Numbered from the stretch's first letter, positions 37,675-47,049 are shown. The stretch: DNA of 64,000 nt from Streptomyces sp. NBC_00457 (GCF_036014015.1 NZ_CP107905.1:5580001-5644000), one strand, 5' to 3'. Numbers and translations: made by a program. The notes: generated from the letters alone by a model not told the origin.

Positions 37675-38321
37675 GGGTTCTCACCCTTGATGAGCTTGGG
37701 GAGGTCGGCGGTGTAGTCGTCGACGGTGGCGTCCTCGCCGTAGAGGACGTAGCCCCCGTCGGTCTTCGGGGAGAAGGCGATGACCTGGGTGCCGTGCGTG
37801 GAGACGATCTTGCCCTTCTCCTTGTGCGGCGGCTCGATGGAGATGCCCAGGGTGCGGGCGCCGGCCTGGATGGTGGCGAAGTCGCCGGTCAGGCCGACCA
37901 CCTGCGTGTCGATGCCCTTGAGCCACTTGCCGAGCGCCTTCGCGGTGTCCCGGTCGGGGTCGGTGGTGACGAACACGACCCGCAGCTCGTCCTGTTCGGC
38001 CTTGGGCAGCTGCTTCTTGGCGACGGCGATGTTGTTCATCGTCAGCGGGCAGACGTCGGGGCAGTTGGTGTAGCCGAAGTAGAGCAGGGTCGGGTGGCCC
38101 TTGGTCTCCTTGCGGAAGTCGTACGGCTTGCCGCCGGTGTCGGTGAGGACGAGGTCCGGCTTCTCGAACGGCTGGTCGAGGACGGTGGCTGCCTTGTCGG
38201 AGCCGGCCTCCTCGGAGACCACGGCGACGGGCGAGTCGTCGCCGTCGCTGCTGCCGCAGGCGGAGAGGGTCAGGGTGGCGGCGGCGAGCAGCGCGGCCGC
38301 CGCGAACGTCTTCTTGCGCAT
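37671..38321 (-). CDS. SCO1/SenC family copper-binding lipoprotein
   Basis: 216 residues. Lipobox LSAC with Cys22, then a thioredoxin-like domain. The copper ligands are CPDVC (Cys87, Cys91) and a His at 176 (STHGTQVIAF). It inserts copper in cytochrome c oxidase CuA and related extracellular enzymes. First of the row Sco-PCuAC-CopCD, with DyP 10 bases after; all are on one strand and probably co-transcribed. Confidence 0.94.
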   Translation of the reverse strand: MRKKTFAAAALLAAATLTLSACGSSDGDDSPVAVVSEEAGSDKAATVLDQPFEKPDLVLTDTGGKPYDFRKETKGHPTLLYFGYTNCPDVCPLTMNNIAVAKKQLPKAEQDELRVVFVTTDPDRDTAKALGKWLKGIDTQVVGLTGDFATIQAGARTLGISIEPPHKEKGKIVSTHGTQVIAFSPKTDGGYVLYGEDATVDDYTADLPKLIKGENP

Positions 38322-38424
38322 AGAGAAATGTCCCAGATGTGTGAACTCCGGCGCGCGCCGGGGGCGTACAGAGGCCTATGAGATGCGCTGTACGCGCTCC
38401 CGGCGCGCACCGCGGGTTGCGGGC

Positions 38425-39159
38425 TCAGGCGTTGTCGGTGCGTCGGCGGCCGGCGAGCACGCCGTAGGCCACGCCCACCGCGCCGATGACGATGCCGACG
38501 ATGCCGAGCACGCGGGCGGTGGTGTCGCTGCTGTCGGTCTCGGCGTCGGCGGTGGTGGTCGCGGCGGCCGCCGAGGCGTCGTCGGCGGGCTCCTCGCTCG
38601 CCCCCGAGCCGTGGTGGCCCTCCTCGGCGGCGGACAGGGTGAGCACCGGAGCCGGGTTCTCGGGCTCCTCCTGGCCCTCCTGCTGCTCCTCGATCCAGCG
38701 GACGACGTCGCCGTTGGAGTAGGTCTGGAGCGCCTTGAAGGTGAGGTCGTCGGTGTCCTCGGGCAGTGCGCCGATAGAGACCGGGAACTTCTGGAAGAAG
38801 CCGGGCTTGATGCCGTCGCCGGTGGCGGTCCAGGTGACCTTGGTGATCGCCTGGGTGAGCTTCTCGCCGTGCGACTCGACGGGCTTGTCCAGCGTGGACT
38901 TGGTGGTCTTGATGCTCCACCCCTCGACCGGTTCCGGCATCACGGAGGCCAGCGGGTGGTCCGTCGGGAAGCTGACCTCGAGCTTGGTCGTCGAGGCGTC
39001 GTCCTGCTCGTTGGGGACCTTGAAGTCGACGACGGCGTAACCGCCCTTGGCGGCGGTCCCTTCGGGCTGCACGGTGACGTGCGCGAACGCGGGGGAGGAC
39101 AGGACGACGACGGCCGAGGCGGCGACGGCGCCGGCGGCGGCGAGACGAGAGGCCTTCAT
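38425..39159 (-). CDS. YcnI-like copper-associated membrane-anchored protein (DUF1775)
   Basis: 244 residues from ATG 39159. The signal peptide ends at AFA before His31 (HVTVQPEGTAAKGG), the N-terminal His being the copper ligand in YcnI of Bacillus. The DUF1775 domain covers ~31-170; then a Glu/Ala/Ser linker rich in low-complexity sequence and a C-terminal membrane anchor (VLGIVGIVIGAVGVAYGVLA) with RRR. It lies 100 bases upstream of Sco and belongs to the same copper cluster. Confidence 0.9.
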   Translation of the reverse strand: MKASRLAAAGAVAASAVVVLSSPAFAHVTVQPEGTAAKGGYAVVDFKVPNEQDDASTTKLEVSFPTDHPLASVMPEPVEGWSIKTTKSTLDKPVESHGEKLTQAITKVTWTATGDGIKPGFFQKFPVSIGALPEDTDDLTFKALQTYSNGDVVRWIEEQQEGQEEPENPAPVLTLSAAEEGHHGSGASEEPADDASAAAATTTADAETDSSDTTARVLGIVGIVIGAVGVAYGVLAGRRRTDNA

Positions 39160-39341
39160 ACGGGCACTCCACTTCGAGTGAGATATCGCGGATTCCGGTG
39201 GTGAAGAGGGGTACACGCGCGCGTGGGTGCCGTTCGGCACGAGAACCGGCACGCGCGTGTGCCGCGCGACGGCGGCCTCTTACGGATCCGTAACTCAGAG
39301 CGTCGACTCAGTACGTCGTGAAGGGGCGGGCGCGCGTCGCG

Positions 39342-40154
39342 TCAGGCGGCGAGAACGAGCGGGGCGACCGGCGGACCGCGTCTGATCACCGTGTGCTGGA
39401 GTGCGGTGGTGCGGGGCCGCGGCGGCGCGAGCGGCACGGTGAGCGTCGGACGCGGACCGGCTTCCGGCGCGGCGGGCAGCCCGGCGCACAGGGCACGCGC
39501 CAGCGCGAGCGCCCCGCGCAGGGATCGTACGAGCGCCCCTTCGGCAACCCCATGCGCCGACAGTTCCACGAGCCGCAGCAGCGCCAGGTCCCCCCGGCGC
39601 AGCAGCCACCCGGCGGCGATCGCTGCGAGGGCATGGCCGAGCAGCATCGGCAGGGACGGCAACAGGGCTGACCCCGAGTCCGCGGACACGGGGGGCGACG
39701 CATGGTGGGTGTGCGTACCCGACGAGGCCGGGCTGATCCGTGCGTCGGTGAGGATCCGGTGCGCCTGTGCGGGGCTGATCGCCGCCGCGGCGGACCCGCA
39801 CAGCAGCCGGGCGGCCTGCGCGACCAGCGTGGCATCACTTGCGGCGCCCGTCGTCGAGCCGGCCGAGGCCGTCGCGGCGTGCTGTCCGAGCCCGAACACC
39901 GAGTGCAGGACCACCTGCCCGACCGCGAGCAGTCCCGCGATCCCCGGCAGCGAGCGCGCCCGCCCGGCGAGCGGCGCCGCCACCCCGAAGACCCCCAGGA
40001 ATCCCGCGCCCAGCGTCCACAGCGGCACCGTGGCGCAGGAGGCGAGGGCGTGCCCGGCAGCGGCCAGCACGACGCAGACCGCGGCGAACACCGCGGCCCG
40101 CAGCACCCGGAGATCCCGTCCGGAGCGCACCCAGCGCTGGTGGGGGGCAGTCAT
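39342..40154 (-). CDS. Hypothetical membrane protein in the copper cluster
   Basis: 270 residues with about five hydrophobic spans (LRAAVFAAVCVVLAAAGHAL, LPGIAGLLAVGQVVLHSVFG, LLGHALAAIAAGWLLR). A loop carries HTHHAS and other His, suggesting metal binding. Family not recognised; genes beside YcnI in Streptomyces often encode such proteins. It ends 180 bases before the YcnI start on the same strand. The region between holds the 12-bp palindrome CACGCGCGCGTG (39214) and a shorter CACGCGCGTG (39250). Confidence 0.75.
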   Translation of the reverse strand: MTAPHQRWVRSGRDLRVLRAAVFAAVCVVLAAAGHALASCATVPLWTLGAGFLGVFGVAAPLAGRARSLPGIAGLLAVGQVVLHSVFGLGQHAATASAGSTTGAASDATLVAQAARLLCGSAAAAISPAQAHRILTDARISPASSGTHTHHASPPVSADSGSALLPSLPMLLGHALAAIAAGWLLRRGDLALLRLVELSAHGVAEGALVRSLRGALALARALCAGLPAAPEAGPRPTLTVPLAPPRPRTTALQHTVIRRGPPVAPLVLAA

Positions 40155-40391
40155 GGCGGGCCAATCATCGCACTGGCCCGACGGGTCCCATACGGCAGGT
40201 CCGCAAGATGGCCTACGACCGGAAGCTCACCTTCTGGTGTGTCTCGCCCATAGATGCCCACCCCACATACACCGATCGATGCCCCCGGCGCATCGGCCGT
40301 ATGGGCGGCATCACGTCAACGATGCGCTTACGCCCGGGCGCTTGCGGCAATACGTAACGGTATGTCGAGCCGCGGGCCGGGAGGCTGGAGC
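40155..40391. promoter_or_regulatory. Divergent intergenic region
   Basis: About 240 bases between the copper-cluster membrane gene and the ATP-binding protein. ATACGTAACGGTATGT near 40351-40366 is AT-richer and could hold a -10 element (TAACGGTAT). No strong operator is evident. Confidence 0.3.
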
Positions 40392-40838
40392 ATGAGCATC
40401 TGGTGGTCACTCCATCTGCGGCGCGAGGCTGCGAGCGTTCCCCTCGCCCGGCGGCTGCTGCTCGGCACGATGGAGAGCGCGGGCGTCGACCCCGACATCT
40501 CCTACGACCTCTCCGTCGCCCTCACCGAGGCCTGCGCGAACGCCGTGGAGCACGGCGGCGACACCGGGCACGGCGGCTCGGCGGAGGCCTTCCGCGTCAC
40601 CGCGTACCTCGACGGCGAGAAGTGCCGTATCGAAGTGGCCGACTCAGGACCGGGTTTCACCGGCCGGCAGAGCCTGCGTCCCTCCCACAGCGAAGCCGAA
40701 CACGGCCGCGGCCTGTACCTCATCAGGGAACTCGCCGACCACGTCCAGATCGGCAACAAACCGGGACGTGGCGGCGCGGTGGTCAGCTTCGACAAGATCC
40801 TCAAGTGGCGGACTGACGCCCCTCTGGTGGCGGTGTGA
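40392..40838 (+). CDS. ATP-binding protein of the anti-sigma kinase type (HATPase_c_2, RsbW-like)
   Basis: 148 residues from ATG 40392 (MSIWWSLHLRREAASV), with GGAG upstream; a longer start lacks support. GHKL ATPase boxes: N-box LTEACANAVEHGG, G1 ADSGPGFTG and G2 HGRGLYLIREL. Such proteins phosphorylate anti-sigma antagonists or bind sigma factors; Streptomyces has dozens, most without known partners. No sigma factor lies adjacent. Confidence 0.88.
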   Translation: MSIWWSLHLRREAASVPLARRLLLGTMESAGVDPDISYDLSVALTEACANAVEHGGDTGHGGSAEAFRVTAYLDGEKCRIEVADSGPGFTGRQSLRPSHSEAEHGRGLYLIRELADHVQIGNKPGRGGAVVSFDKILKWRTDAPLVAV

Positions 40839-40844
40839 CGCCTG

Positions 40845-40860
40845 CGGCGGTCAGCCGCCG
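40845..40860. terminator. Small hairpin between convergent genes
   Basis: CGGCGG-TCAG-CCGCCG, a 6-bp stem with a four-base loop between the kinase stop (40838) and the lipase stop, which it partly covers. Confidence 0.4.
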
Positions 40861-41843
40861 ATGAGGGGAGCCGAGAAGCGGCAGCTCACGGGCTGGGCAT
40901 GGGCGGGGTCGAGGGCGTTGCCGACGAGTTGCAGGGCGTTGGAGTCGTAGGCGATCGACACGTGTTCGGAGCGGTCCTGGGGACAGACCTCTTGGAGAAG
41001 GATGTTGCGTACGGTCGCGCCCGGCCCCGCCTTGAGGAACTGGTGGTGGTACGGCGTGACGACCTCGTCGTATCGCGTGGTGATCACCGTGTAGTCGACG
41101 CCCTGCTGTGTGTCGCCGTCCCGGTCGAGCGTGGTGTGCACCTGGGACCCGACCATCTGGTCCGCGTACGCCTGCCCCGCGACGAGGGACACCGTCTGAT
41201 TGAGACCGAGTTCGGTGGTGAGGGTGCCCAGACCGGACGCGGTGGCGCCGTGGTTGGACGGGGCCAGGCCGATGAGCCGGCGGACCTTGTTGTGCGCCGG
41301 GTCCGCCGGGTTCGTACCGCCCTCGAACCGCAGGTACCAGCGGGGCAGCACGCCGCCGCCCTGCGAGTGGCCGACCAGGTCGACCTGCTTGGCGCCGGTG
41401 GTCTCCAGCACCCGGTCGACGTAGCGGGCGATCTCGCGGGCGGAGTCGGGGATGTGGCGTGTGGCCTTGAATGGAACGCCCGGTTCCCCGCCGTAGTTCG
41501 GCGCGAAGACGCAGTATCCGGCGTTCTTCAGCCAGGTGGACAGCGTGATCCAGTTCAGGTTGGCGTTCGACCAGGTGGCGTGCAGCAGGACGACAGGGCG
41601 GGGGTGAGCGGCGGTCGGCCGGCACTGCCAGTCGTTCGCCCCTGGTGGTGAGGCATCCGGCTGGAGGGTTCCGCGGATCAGGGCCTCGGGGCCCGAGACG
41701 GTCGGCCCCGCGGGCGGTTTCGGGGTGTCGGCGGCGACCGACGTAGCCGGGGAGCCGAGTAGCAGGGCCGTGATCGCGCCGAGGGCTGCCAGCCAAGTCA
41801 TCAGACGGGAGCGCGGGGCGGGCCGGACGGTGCTATGTGACAT
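40851..41843 (-). CDS. Secreted lipase/esterase (alpha/beta hydrolase)
   Basis: 330 residues. Signal peptide RLMTWLAALGAITALLLGSP ending at VAA. The lipase pattern GHSQGG has Ser160; the Asp lies in TRYDEVVTPY and the His in SEHVSIAYD. Cys pairs (Cys73, Cys111, and two near the end) fit disulfides of a secreted enzyme. It resembles the Streptomyces/Pseudonocardia LipA-type triacylglycerol lipases. Alone, convergent with the kinase gene. Confidence 0.9.
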   Translation of the reverse strand: MSHSTVRPAPRSRLMTWLAALGAITALLLGSPATSVAADTPKPPAGPTVSGPEALIRGTLQPDASPPGANDWQCRPTAAHPRPVVLLHATWSNANLNWITLSTWLKNAGYCVFAPNYGGEPGVPFKATRHIPDSAREIARYVDRVLETTGAKQVDLVGHSQGGGVLPRWYLRFEGGTNPADPAHNKVRRLIGLAPSNHGATASGLGTLTTELGLNQTVSLVAGQAYADQMVGSQVHTTLDRDGDTQQGVDYTVITTRYDEVVTPYHHQFLKAGPGATVRNILLQEVCPQDRSEHVSIAYDSNALQLVGNALDPAHAQPVSCRFSAPLIGG

Positions 41844-42018
41844 TTACTGCTCCTAGTCAGAGTCCTGGTCACACGCAGACGCCCAAGATCATCAAGGAGC
41901 GGTCGTCAGACCCATGGCCGACCCGCACCGCACCCACCCCCGTTGGAGCAGCGCTTTTCATACGTGCGGCTCTGCCCAGCCCCGTCACCTCGGTCTTCAG
42001 GGTCCATAGGGTGGGCGG

Positions 42019-42579
42019 ATGGAGATCGGAACCGAAGAGCTGCCGGGCGGGGTGACACTCCGGCTCACCGCGCCGTCCGACGCGTCCGCGCTCTGTGCGG
42101 CCTACGTCGAGAACCGGGACTTCCTCGCCCCCTGGGAGCCGCGCCGCCCTGAGAGCTTCTTTACCGTCGAGGGACAGGCCGAACGCCTCGACGCACGGAT
42201 GCGGGAGTTCACCGAGGGCCGACTCGTGCCCTGGGTGCTGGTATCCGGCGCCCGGATCGTCGGGACGATCACGCTGACCGGCATCACCCTGGGGCCCTTC
42301 TGCAGCGCCTACCTCGGCTACTGGGTCGCCGCCGACCACCAGAAACGGGGCCTGGCGACCGCCGCCGTACAGCACGTGTGCCGCATCGCCCGCGACCGCG
42401 TCGGACTGCACCGGATCGAGGCCACCACCCTGCTGCACAACACGGGGTCCCAACGCGTGCTGGAGAAGTGCGGGTTCGAGCCGATCGGCACCGCCCCGCG
42501 CTACCTCCACGTCGACGGCCAGTGGCGCGACCACCGGATGTTCCAGCGGATCCTGCACGACGAGGACCCGCGGCTGTGA
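42019..42579 (+). CDS. GNAT-family N-acetyltransferase (RimJ/RimL type)
   Basis: 186 residues from ATG 42019. The acetyl-CoA motif A is YWVAADHQKRGLATAAVQHV, and LHRIEATTLLHNTGSQRVLE with KCGFEPIGTAPRYLHVDGQW is the RimJ/RimL ending, so an N-terminal acetyltransferase of a protein or small amine is likely. No target can be inferred. Divergent from the lipase gene. Confidence 0.88.
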   Translation: MEIGTEELPGGVTLRLTAPSDASALCAAYVENRDFLAPWEPRRPESFFTVEGQAERLDARMREFTEGRLVPWVLVSGARIVGTITLTGITLGPFCSAYLGYWVAADHQKRGLATAAVQHVCRIARDRVGLHRIEATTLLHNTGSQRVLEKCGFEPIGTAPRYLHVDGQWRDHRMFQRILHDEDPRL

Positions 42580-42661
42580 GGCTTCAGGCTCCTCGGCATT
42601 CACAGCCGGAGCACAGCGCTGCCCCATCTCCCTGACGGACGGCGTCCATAGATTCCCGGCC

Positions 42662-43591
42662 ATGACGGGAAACCACAGGAACACCACGATCACCCGGCGC
42701 CGCGCCCTCGCGGTGACCGGTGGCACGGTCGCGGCGGGCGGCCTCGCCGTCGCCGGCTACCAGACGGCCTTCGCCGACGAGACGACGACCGCCGAAGCGA
42801 CCGCGACCGCCTCGGCGAGCGCCACCAGCGGCAGCGCCTGCATGACGCTGATGTCGAGCGTCACGGAAGGCCCCTATTACCTCGACGGTGCCCTGGTACG
42901 GAAGGACATCACCGAGGGCAAGAGCGGCGTCCCGCTGACCCTGCGCCTCACCGTCGTCGACGCCACCGACGGCTGCACCCCGGTCCCCGGCGCGGCCGTG
43001 GAGATCTGGCACTGCGACGCCTGGGGCTACTACTCCGGCTATACCACCGCCAACCCCGGCGGCTCGGCCCCCGCCGAGAGCGAGGACGGCTCGACGGCCG
43101 ACGACAAGACTTATCTGCGCGGCTACCAGATCGCCAATGCCAACGGGGTCGTCAAGTTTGAGACGATCTTCCCGGGCTGGTACACCCCGCGCACCTGCCA
43201 CATCCACGTGAAGGTGCACACCGGCGGCGAGAAGGAGGACGGCACCTATGAGGGCGGCAAGGTCAACTACACCGGCCAGTTCTTCTTCGACGACGACATC
43301 GCCCAGGAGATCTTCACCCTGGAGCCCTACGCCCAGCACTCCGGCAGCTACACCACCCTCGACAACGACATGGTGTACGACGGCGGCGGCGCGTCCAGCG
43401 GCCTGCTCACCCTCAAACCGGTCAGGAAGGCCGACCCCTCCAAGGGCTACAAGGGCTTCCTCACCCTCGGCGTAGACCCGGACGCCGAGAACACCGGCGC
43501 GGGCAGCGGCGGAAGCGGCGAGGGCGGTACGCCGCCCACGGGCACCCCGCCGAGCGACGCCCCGTCGGCTTCGGCGTCCACGGCCTTGTAG
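42662..43591 (+). CDS. Exported intradiol ring-cleavage dioxygenase
   Basis: 309 residues from ATG 42662. Tat-type signal TRRRALAVTGGTVAAGGLAV at ~11-30. The mature domain has the non-haem Fe ligands of catechol/protocatechuate dioxygenases: Tyr72 (GPYYLDG), Tyr in GWYTPRTCHIHVKV and the two His of CHIH. The core LRLTVVDATDGCTPVPGAAV is the beta-sandwich. The C-terminus is low complexity (GSGGSGEGGTPPTGTPPS). Because it is exported, it probably cleaves aromatic polymers or plant catechols outside the cell, not the beta-ketoadipate pathway. Confidence 0.9.
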   Translation: MTGNHRNTTITRRRALAVTGGTVAAGGLAVAGYQTAFADETTTAEATATASASATSGSACMTLMSSVTEGPYYLDGALVRKDITEGKSGVPLTLRLTVVDATDGCTPVPGAAVEIWHCDAWGYYSGYTTANPGGSAPAESEDGSTADDKTYLRGYQIANANGVVKFETIFPGWYTPRTCHIHVKVHTGGEKEDGTYEGGKVNYTGQFFFDDDIAQEIFTLEPYAQHSGSYTTLDNDMVYDGGGASSGLLTLKPVRKADPSKGYKGFLTLGVDPDAENTGAGSGGSGEGGTPPTGTPPSDAPSASASTAL

Positions 43592-43599
43592 GTACGACG

Positions 43600-44436
43600 A
43601 TGACGAGCCGCGAGGACGAGATGCTGGCGCAGGCCGCCGTGACCGCGCTGACCGGACAGCTGGCGCTCGCTCCCAAGCCCGGCCTGCCCGACCCGCGTGA
43701 CCTGGGCGCCCGCTCCACGCGCCAGGACCACCGTGCCCTGCGCTGGTCGGCGAAGGCGCTGGCGCCCGGCCTCGCGGCGATGGCCGCGGCGGCCCGCCGC
43801 ACCGGCGAGCCCACGCCCGGCCTCCGTGCCGAACTGGGCGCGATCGGGCGCTGCACCGAGCACTCGGTGGGCCTCGCGGGCGGCGGCCACCGCGGTGCCC
43901 TGTGGGCGCTCGGCCTGCTGGTAGCGGCGGCCGCCCTGGACCCCCGGGCCGGCGCGCGCGACGTGGCCGCGACCGCCAAGCGCATCGCCGCCCATCCCGA
44001 CAAGCGCGCCCCGCGCAGGCCCTCCCGGGGCTCCTCGGTGTCCGCCAAATACGGCGCCGCGGGCGCCCGTGGCGAGGCCCGCGCCGGATTCCCGCACGTA
44101 CGGCGGGCGTTGGACACGCTCACCACGGCCCGCTCGGCCGGCGCCGCGGAGGGCGAAGCCCAGCTCGACGCCCTGCTCACCGTGATGTCCACCCTCCAGG
44201 ACACCGAACTGCTGTACACGGCGGGCCCACTGGGACTGCGCCATGTCCAGGCCGGCGCCCGCGGTGTCCTGGAGGCGGGCGGTACGGCGACGGAGGCGGG
44301 CCGCGAAGCCCTGACCGCCCTCGACGCCGACCTGCACGCGCGCGCGTGGAGCCCACGGGGGAGTGCGGGGCTGCTGGCGGGCGCGCTGTTCCTGGACTCG
44401 CTGCCGGTCAGCGCACGCGTACCGGCAGCGGCCTGA
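43600..44436 (+). CDS. Triphosphoribosyl-dephospho-CoA synthase (CitG/MdcB) family protein
   Basis: 278 residues from ATG 43600, only 8 bases after the dioxygenase. Family blocks: ALAPKPGLPDPRDLGARST, GGGHRGALWALGLL (usual THKGAIFSLG) and SSVSAKYGAAGARGEA, and the GSAGLLAG ending. CitG/MdcB build the prosthetic group of citrate lyase or malonate decarboxylase, but no such enzyme is in the window, so the protein is orphan here. The 3' end overlaps the convergent MFS gene by 29 bases. Confidence 0.85.
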   Translation: MTSREDEMLAQAAVTALTGQLALAPKPGLPDPRDLGARSTRQDHRALRWSAKALAPGLAAMAAAARRTGEPTPGLRAELGAIGRCTEHSVGLAGGGHRGALWALGLLVAAAALDPRAGARDVAATAKRIAAHPDKRAPRRPSRGSSVSAKYGAAGARGEARAGFPHVRRALDTLTTARSAGAAEGEAQLDALLTVMSTLQDTELLYTAGPLGLRHVQAGARGVLEAGGTATEAGREALTALDADLHARAWSPRGSAGLLAGALFLDSLPVSARVPAAA

Positions 44437-45637
44437 CGTCACGTTGCATCCGGCCGGCGGCCACCCGGGCCGCCGGTCCCATCGCATACGACGCCGCCAG
44501 CGTCGCCGCGCCCAGCAGCAGCCAGCCCGCCGTCCCCCACCCCACGAGCAGCGTCGTCAGGACGAGCGGACCGGCGGTGCGGGCGACGGTCACGCCGGTG
44601 CCGAAGAAGCCTTGGTACTCACCGACCCGGTCGGCCGGCGCGAGGTCGAACGACAGCTGCCAGGACCCCGCCGACTGCCCCATCTCGGCGACGACCTGCA
44701 GTACCGCGCCGATCACCAGGACAGTCACGGCCACCCACGACGAAACGCCCGCCGACAGCGCGAACACCGCACACGCGGCCAGCATCACCCAGCCCGACCA
44801 CCGCACCGCGCGCGTGGCCGTCGCGAGCCCCGTGATCCCGCGCGCCGTCCGTACCTGAAGGGCCATCACCGCCCCGGTGTTGAGCACGAACAGCACTGCC
44901 ACCAGCCAGGCCGGAGCATCCGTCCGCTCAGTGATCCACAGCGGTATCCCGAGGCTGAGCAAGGGCATCCGCAGCAGCAGGACGGTGTTGAGCAGCGTGA
45001 CGACGGCATACGGCCGGTCACGCAGGACACCGAGCCGCTCGGCACGCTCCACGCGCGCGTGGGCGACGGCCGGCAGCCTCAGCAGCAGCCCCGCACACAC
45101 CACGAAGCTCGCCGCGTCCAACGCGAACACCCCGAGGTACGCCGTCCTGGTCCCGGCCTGCAGCGCGAGCCCGCCAAGACCGGCGCCCACCGCCAGACCG
45201 GCGTTGAGCGTCGCCTGCAGATGCGCCAGCAGCCCGGTCCGCTCCCCGGCGGACACCAGCCCGGCCAGCAGCGCCTGCCGGGCCGCCGCGAGCCCGGACT
45301 GCGCGGTGGCGTACGCACACGCCGCGACAACGAACGGCACAAAGCCCCGTACGACAAGGAACGACGCCACCGCGAGCCCCGTCGCCAACGCCAGCAGCAC
45401 GGCCGTACCGCGCGGCCCACGCCGGTCCGCGAGCCGCCCCAGCGGTACGCCCGCCAGCGACCCCACGCCCCACGCGAGGGTGAGCCCGAGTCCCACGCGC
45501 GCGGGGTCGAGGCCGACGACATGGGTGAAGTACAGGGCGGACGTCACGTAGAAGGCGCCGTCGCCGACCGAGTTGGTCAGCTGAGCCAGGGCCAGGACAC
45601 GCTGCGGGCCTGCGGGTGGGACGAGGGAGTTCGGCAT
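44408..45637 (-). CDS. MFS transporter
   Basis: 409 residues, about 12 spans. The loop 2-3 motif is GRLADRRGPRGTAVLLA. The sequence is very Ala/Leu/Val-rich, typical for streptomycete drug-efflux MFS. The last 29 bases overlap the end of the convergent CitG-like gene. The start ATG 45637 is 70 bases from the MocR-type gene. Confidence 0.85.
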   Translation of the reverse strand: MPNSLVPPAGPQRVLALAQLTNSVGDGAFYVTSALYFTHVVGLDPARVGLGLTLAWGVGSLAGVPLGRLADRRGPRGTAVLLALATGLAVASFLVVRGFVPFVVAACAYATAQSGLAAARQALLAGLVSAGERTGLLAHLQATLNAGLAVGAGLGGLALQAGTRTAYLGVFALDAASFVVCAGLLLRLPAVAHARVERAERLGVLRDRPYAVVTLLNTVLLLRMPLLSLGIPLWITERTDAPAWLVAVLFVLNTGAVMALQVRTARGITGLATATRAVRWSGWVMLAACAVFALSAGVSSWVAVTVLVIGAVLQVVAEMGQSAGSWQLSFDLAPADRVGEYQGFFGTGVTVARTAGPLVLTTLLVGWGTAGWLLLGAATLAASYAMGPAARVAAGRMQRDVRPLPVRVR

Positions 45638-45706
45638 GCCGACGACACTAGAAACGCACTGGACCCCTCAGAAGGCCCAATCAACCGCCCCTTCAGTGGC
45701 CCAATC

Positions 45707-47049
45707 TCAGCGGTCCAGCACCTTCCCCAACACCTCCAACGCCTCCGGATACACCCGCTCCCGAGGCGTCCCGTACCCCACGACCAGTCCCTGCGGCCGC
45801 CCATCGCCGGATGCGTGCCAGTGCTCGCCCAGATGACCGACAGCGAGCCCCGCGGCCTCCGCCCGCTCCAGGGCCGCCGCCTCGTCCTCGACCTCCACCA
45901 GCGCGTGCAACCCGGCCGCGATCCCCCGCACGTGCCGCCGCGCCCCCAGCCGTTCCACGAGCCGGTCCCGGCGCCGCCGGTACCGCAACCGGCACGCGCG
46001 CACATGACGGTCGTACGCATGGCTGTCGATCAGCTCGGCGAGCGCCAACTGGCCGATGGACTCGGTGTGATGGTCGCTGTGCAGCTTGGTGTCGGCCACC
46101 GCGTCGACCAGGTCCGGCGGCAACACCATCCAGCCGAGCCGCAGCGCGGGCCCCAGCGTCTTGGAGGCGGTGCCCAGATAGACCACCTGCGCCGGTGCCA
46201 TCCCTTGAAGGGCACCGACGGGCTGCCGGTCGTAACGGAACTCCCCGTCGTAGTCGTCCTCGACGATCAGCCCACCACGCGCGCGTGCCCAGTCGGTGAG
46301 CGCCCGCCGCCGCTCGGGACGCAGCGTGACACCCGTCGGATACTGATGCGCCGGCGTGACGACCACGGCGGCCGCATCCCCGAACCCCTCGACGCAGGCT
46401 CCCCCTTCATCGACCGGGACGGGCACCACGCGCCCGCCGCCACGCCGCACCACCTCCCGGTGAAAGGGCAGCCCGGGATCCTCCATCCCGAAGGTGCCGC
46501 CCTCCAGCACACGCGTCAGCAGCGAGAGTCCCTGCACATACCCGGAGGTGATCACGATCCGCTCCGGCGGCGCGATGACCCCCCGCGCGCGTCCCAGGTA
46601 TCCCGACAGCGCGGTCCGCAGTTCGATACGCCCCCGCGGATCCCCGTAGTCGTACGCCGCGGAGGGCGCCATGGCGATGGCCCGCCGCAGCGCGCGCAGC
46701 CAGGCGGCAGCCGGAAACGCCCCCACGTCCGGACTCCCCGGCCGCAGATCGAACATGGGCGCACGCGCGCGTGCGGCGGCCTCCGGCGGCTCGGTGGTGG
46801 CGGAGGGCAGCGGCGCGACCTGCGTACCGGCACCTTGCCGAGCGGTGAGATACCCCTCGGCGACGAGCTGGTCGTAAGCGGCTTTCACGGTCCCCCGGAA
46901 ACCCCCAACTCAGCCGCGAGCCGCCGAGTAGCGGGCAACCGGGCCCCGGGAGCAAGCCGCCCATCCCGAACGGCGTCGCGCAGGGCACGTTCAAGTCCCG
47001 CGCGACGCCCTTCAGCAGAGTCGGCCTCTATGTGCAGGTCCACACCCAC
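45707..47049 (-). pseudogene. MocR/PdxR-type regulator (GntR HTH + aminotransferase), split by a frameshift
   Basis: The HTH part from ~GTG 47049 reads ...GLERALRDAVRDGRLAPG, LPATRRLAAELGVSGGP and then stops at ~46885. The downstream frame continues VKAAYDQLVAEGYLTARQGA and keeps the aminotransferase domain (PGSPDVGAFP, DYGDPRGRIELRTAL, EDDYDGEFRYDRQP, and the PLP Lys in YLGTASKTLGP) to 45707. The usual text there is GVSRGTVxxAY; one extra C in 'TTCC.GGGGGACC' near 46898-46905 would restore it. Either a true 1-bp deletion or a sequencing error in a G/C run. MocR proteins regulate PLP or amino-acid genes. Confidence 0.85.
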
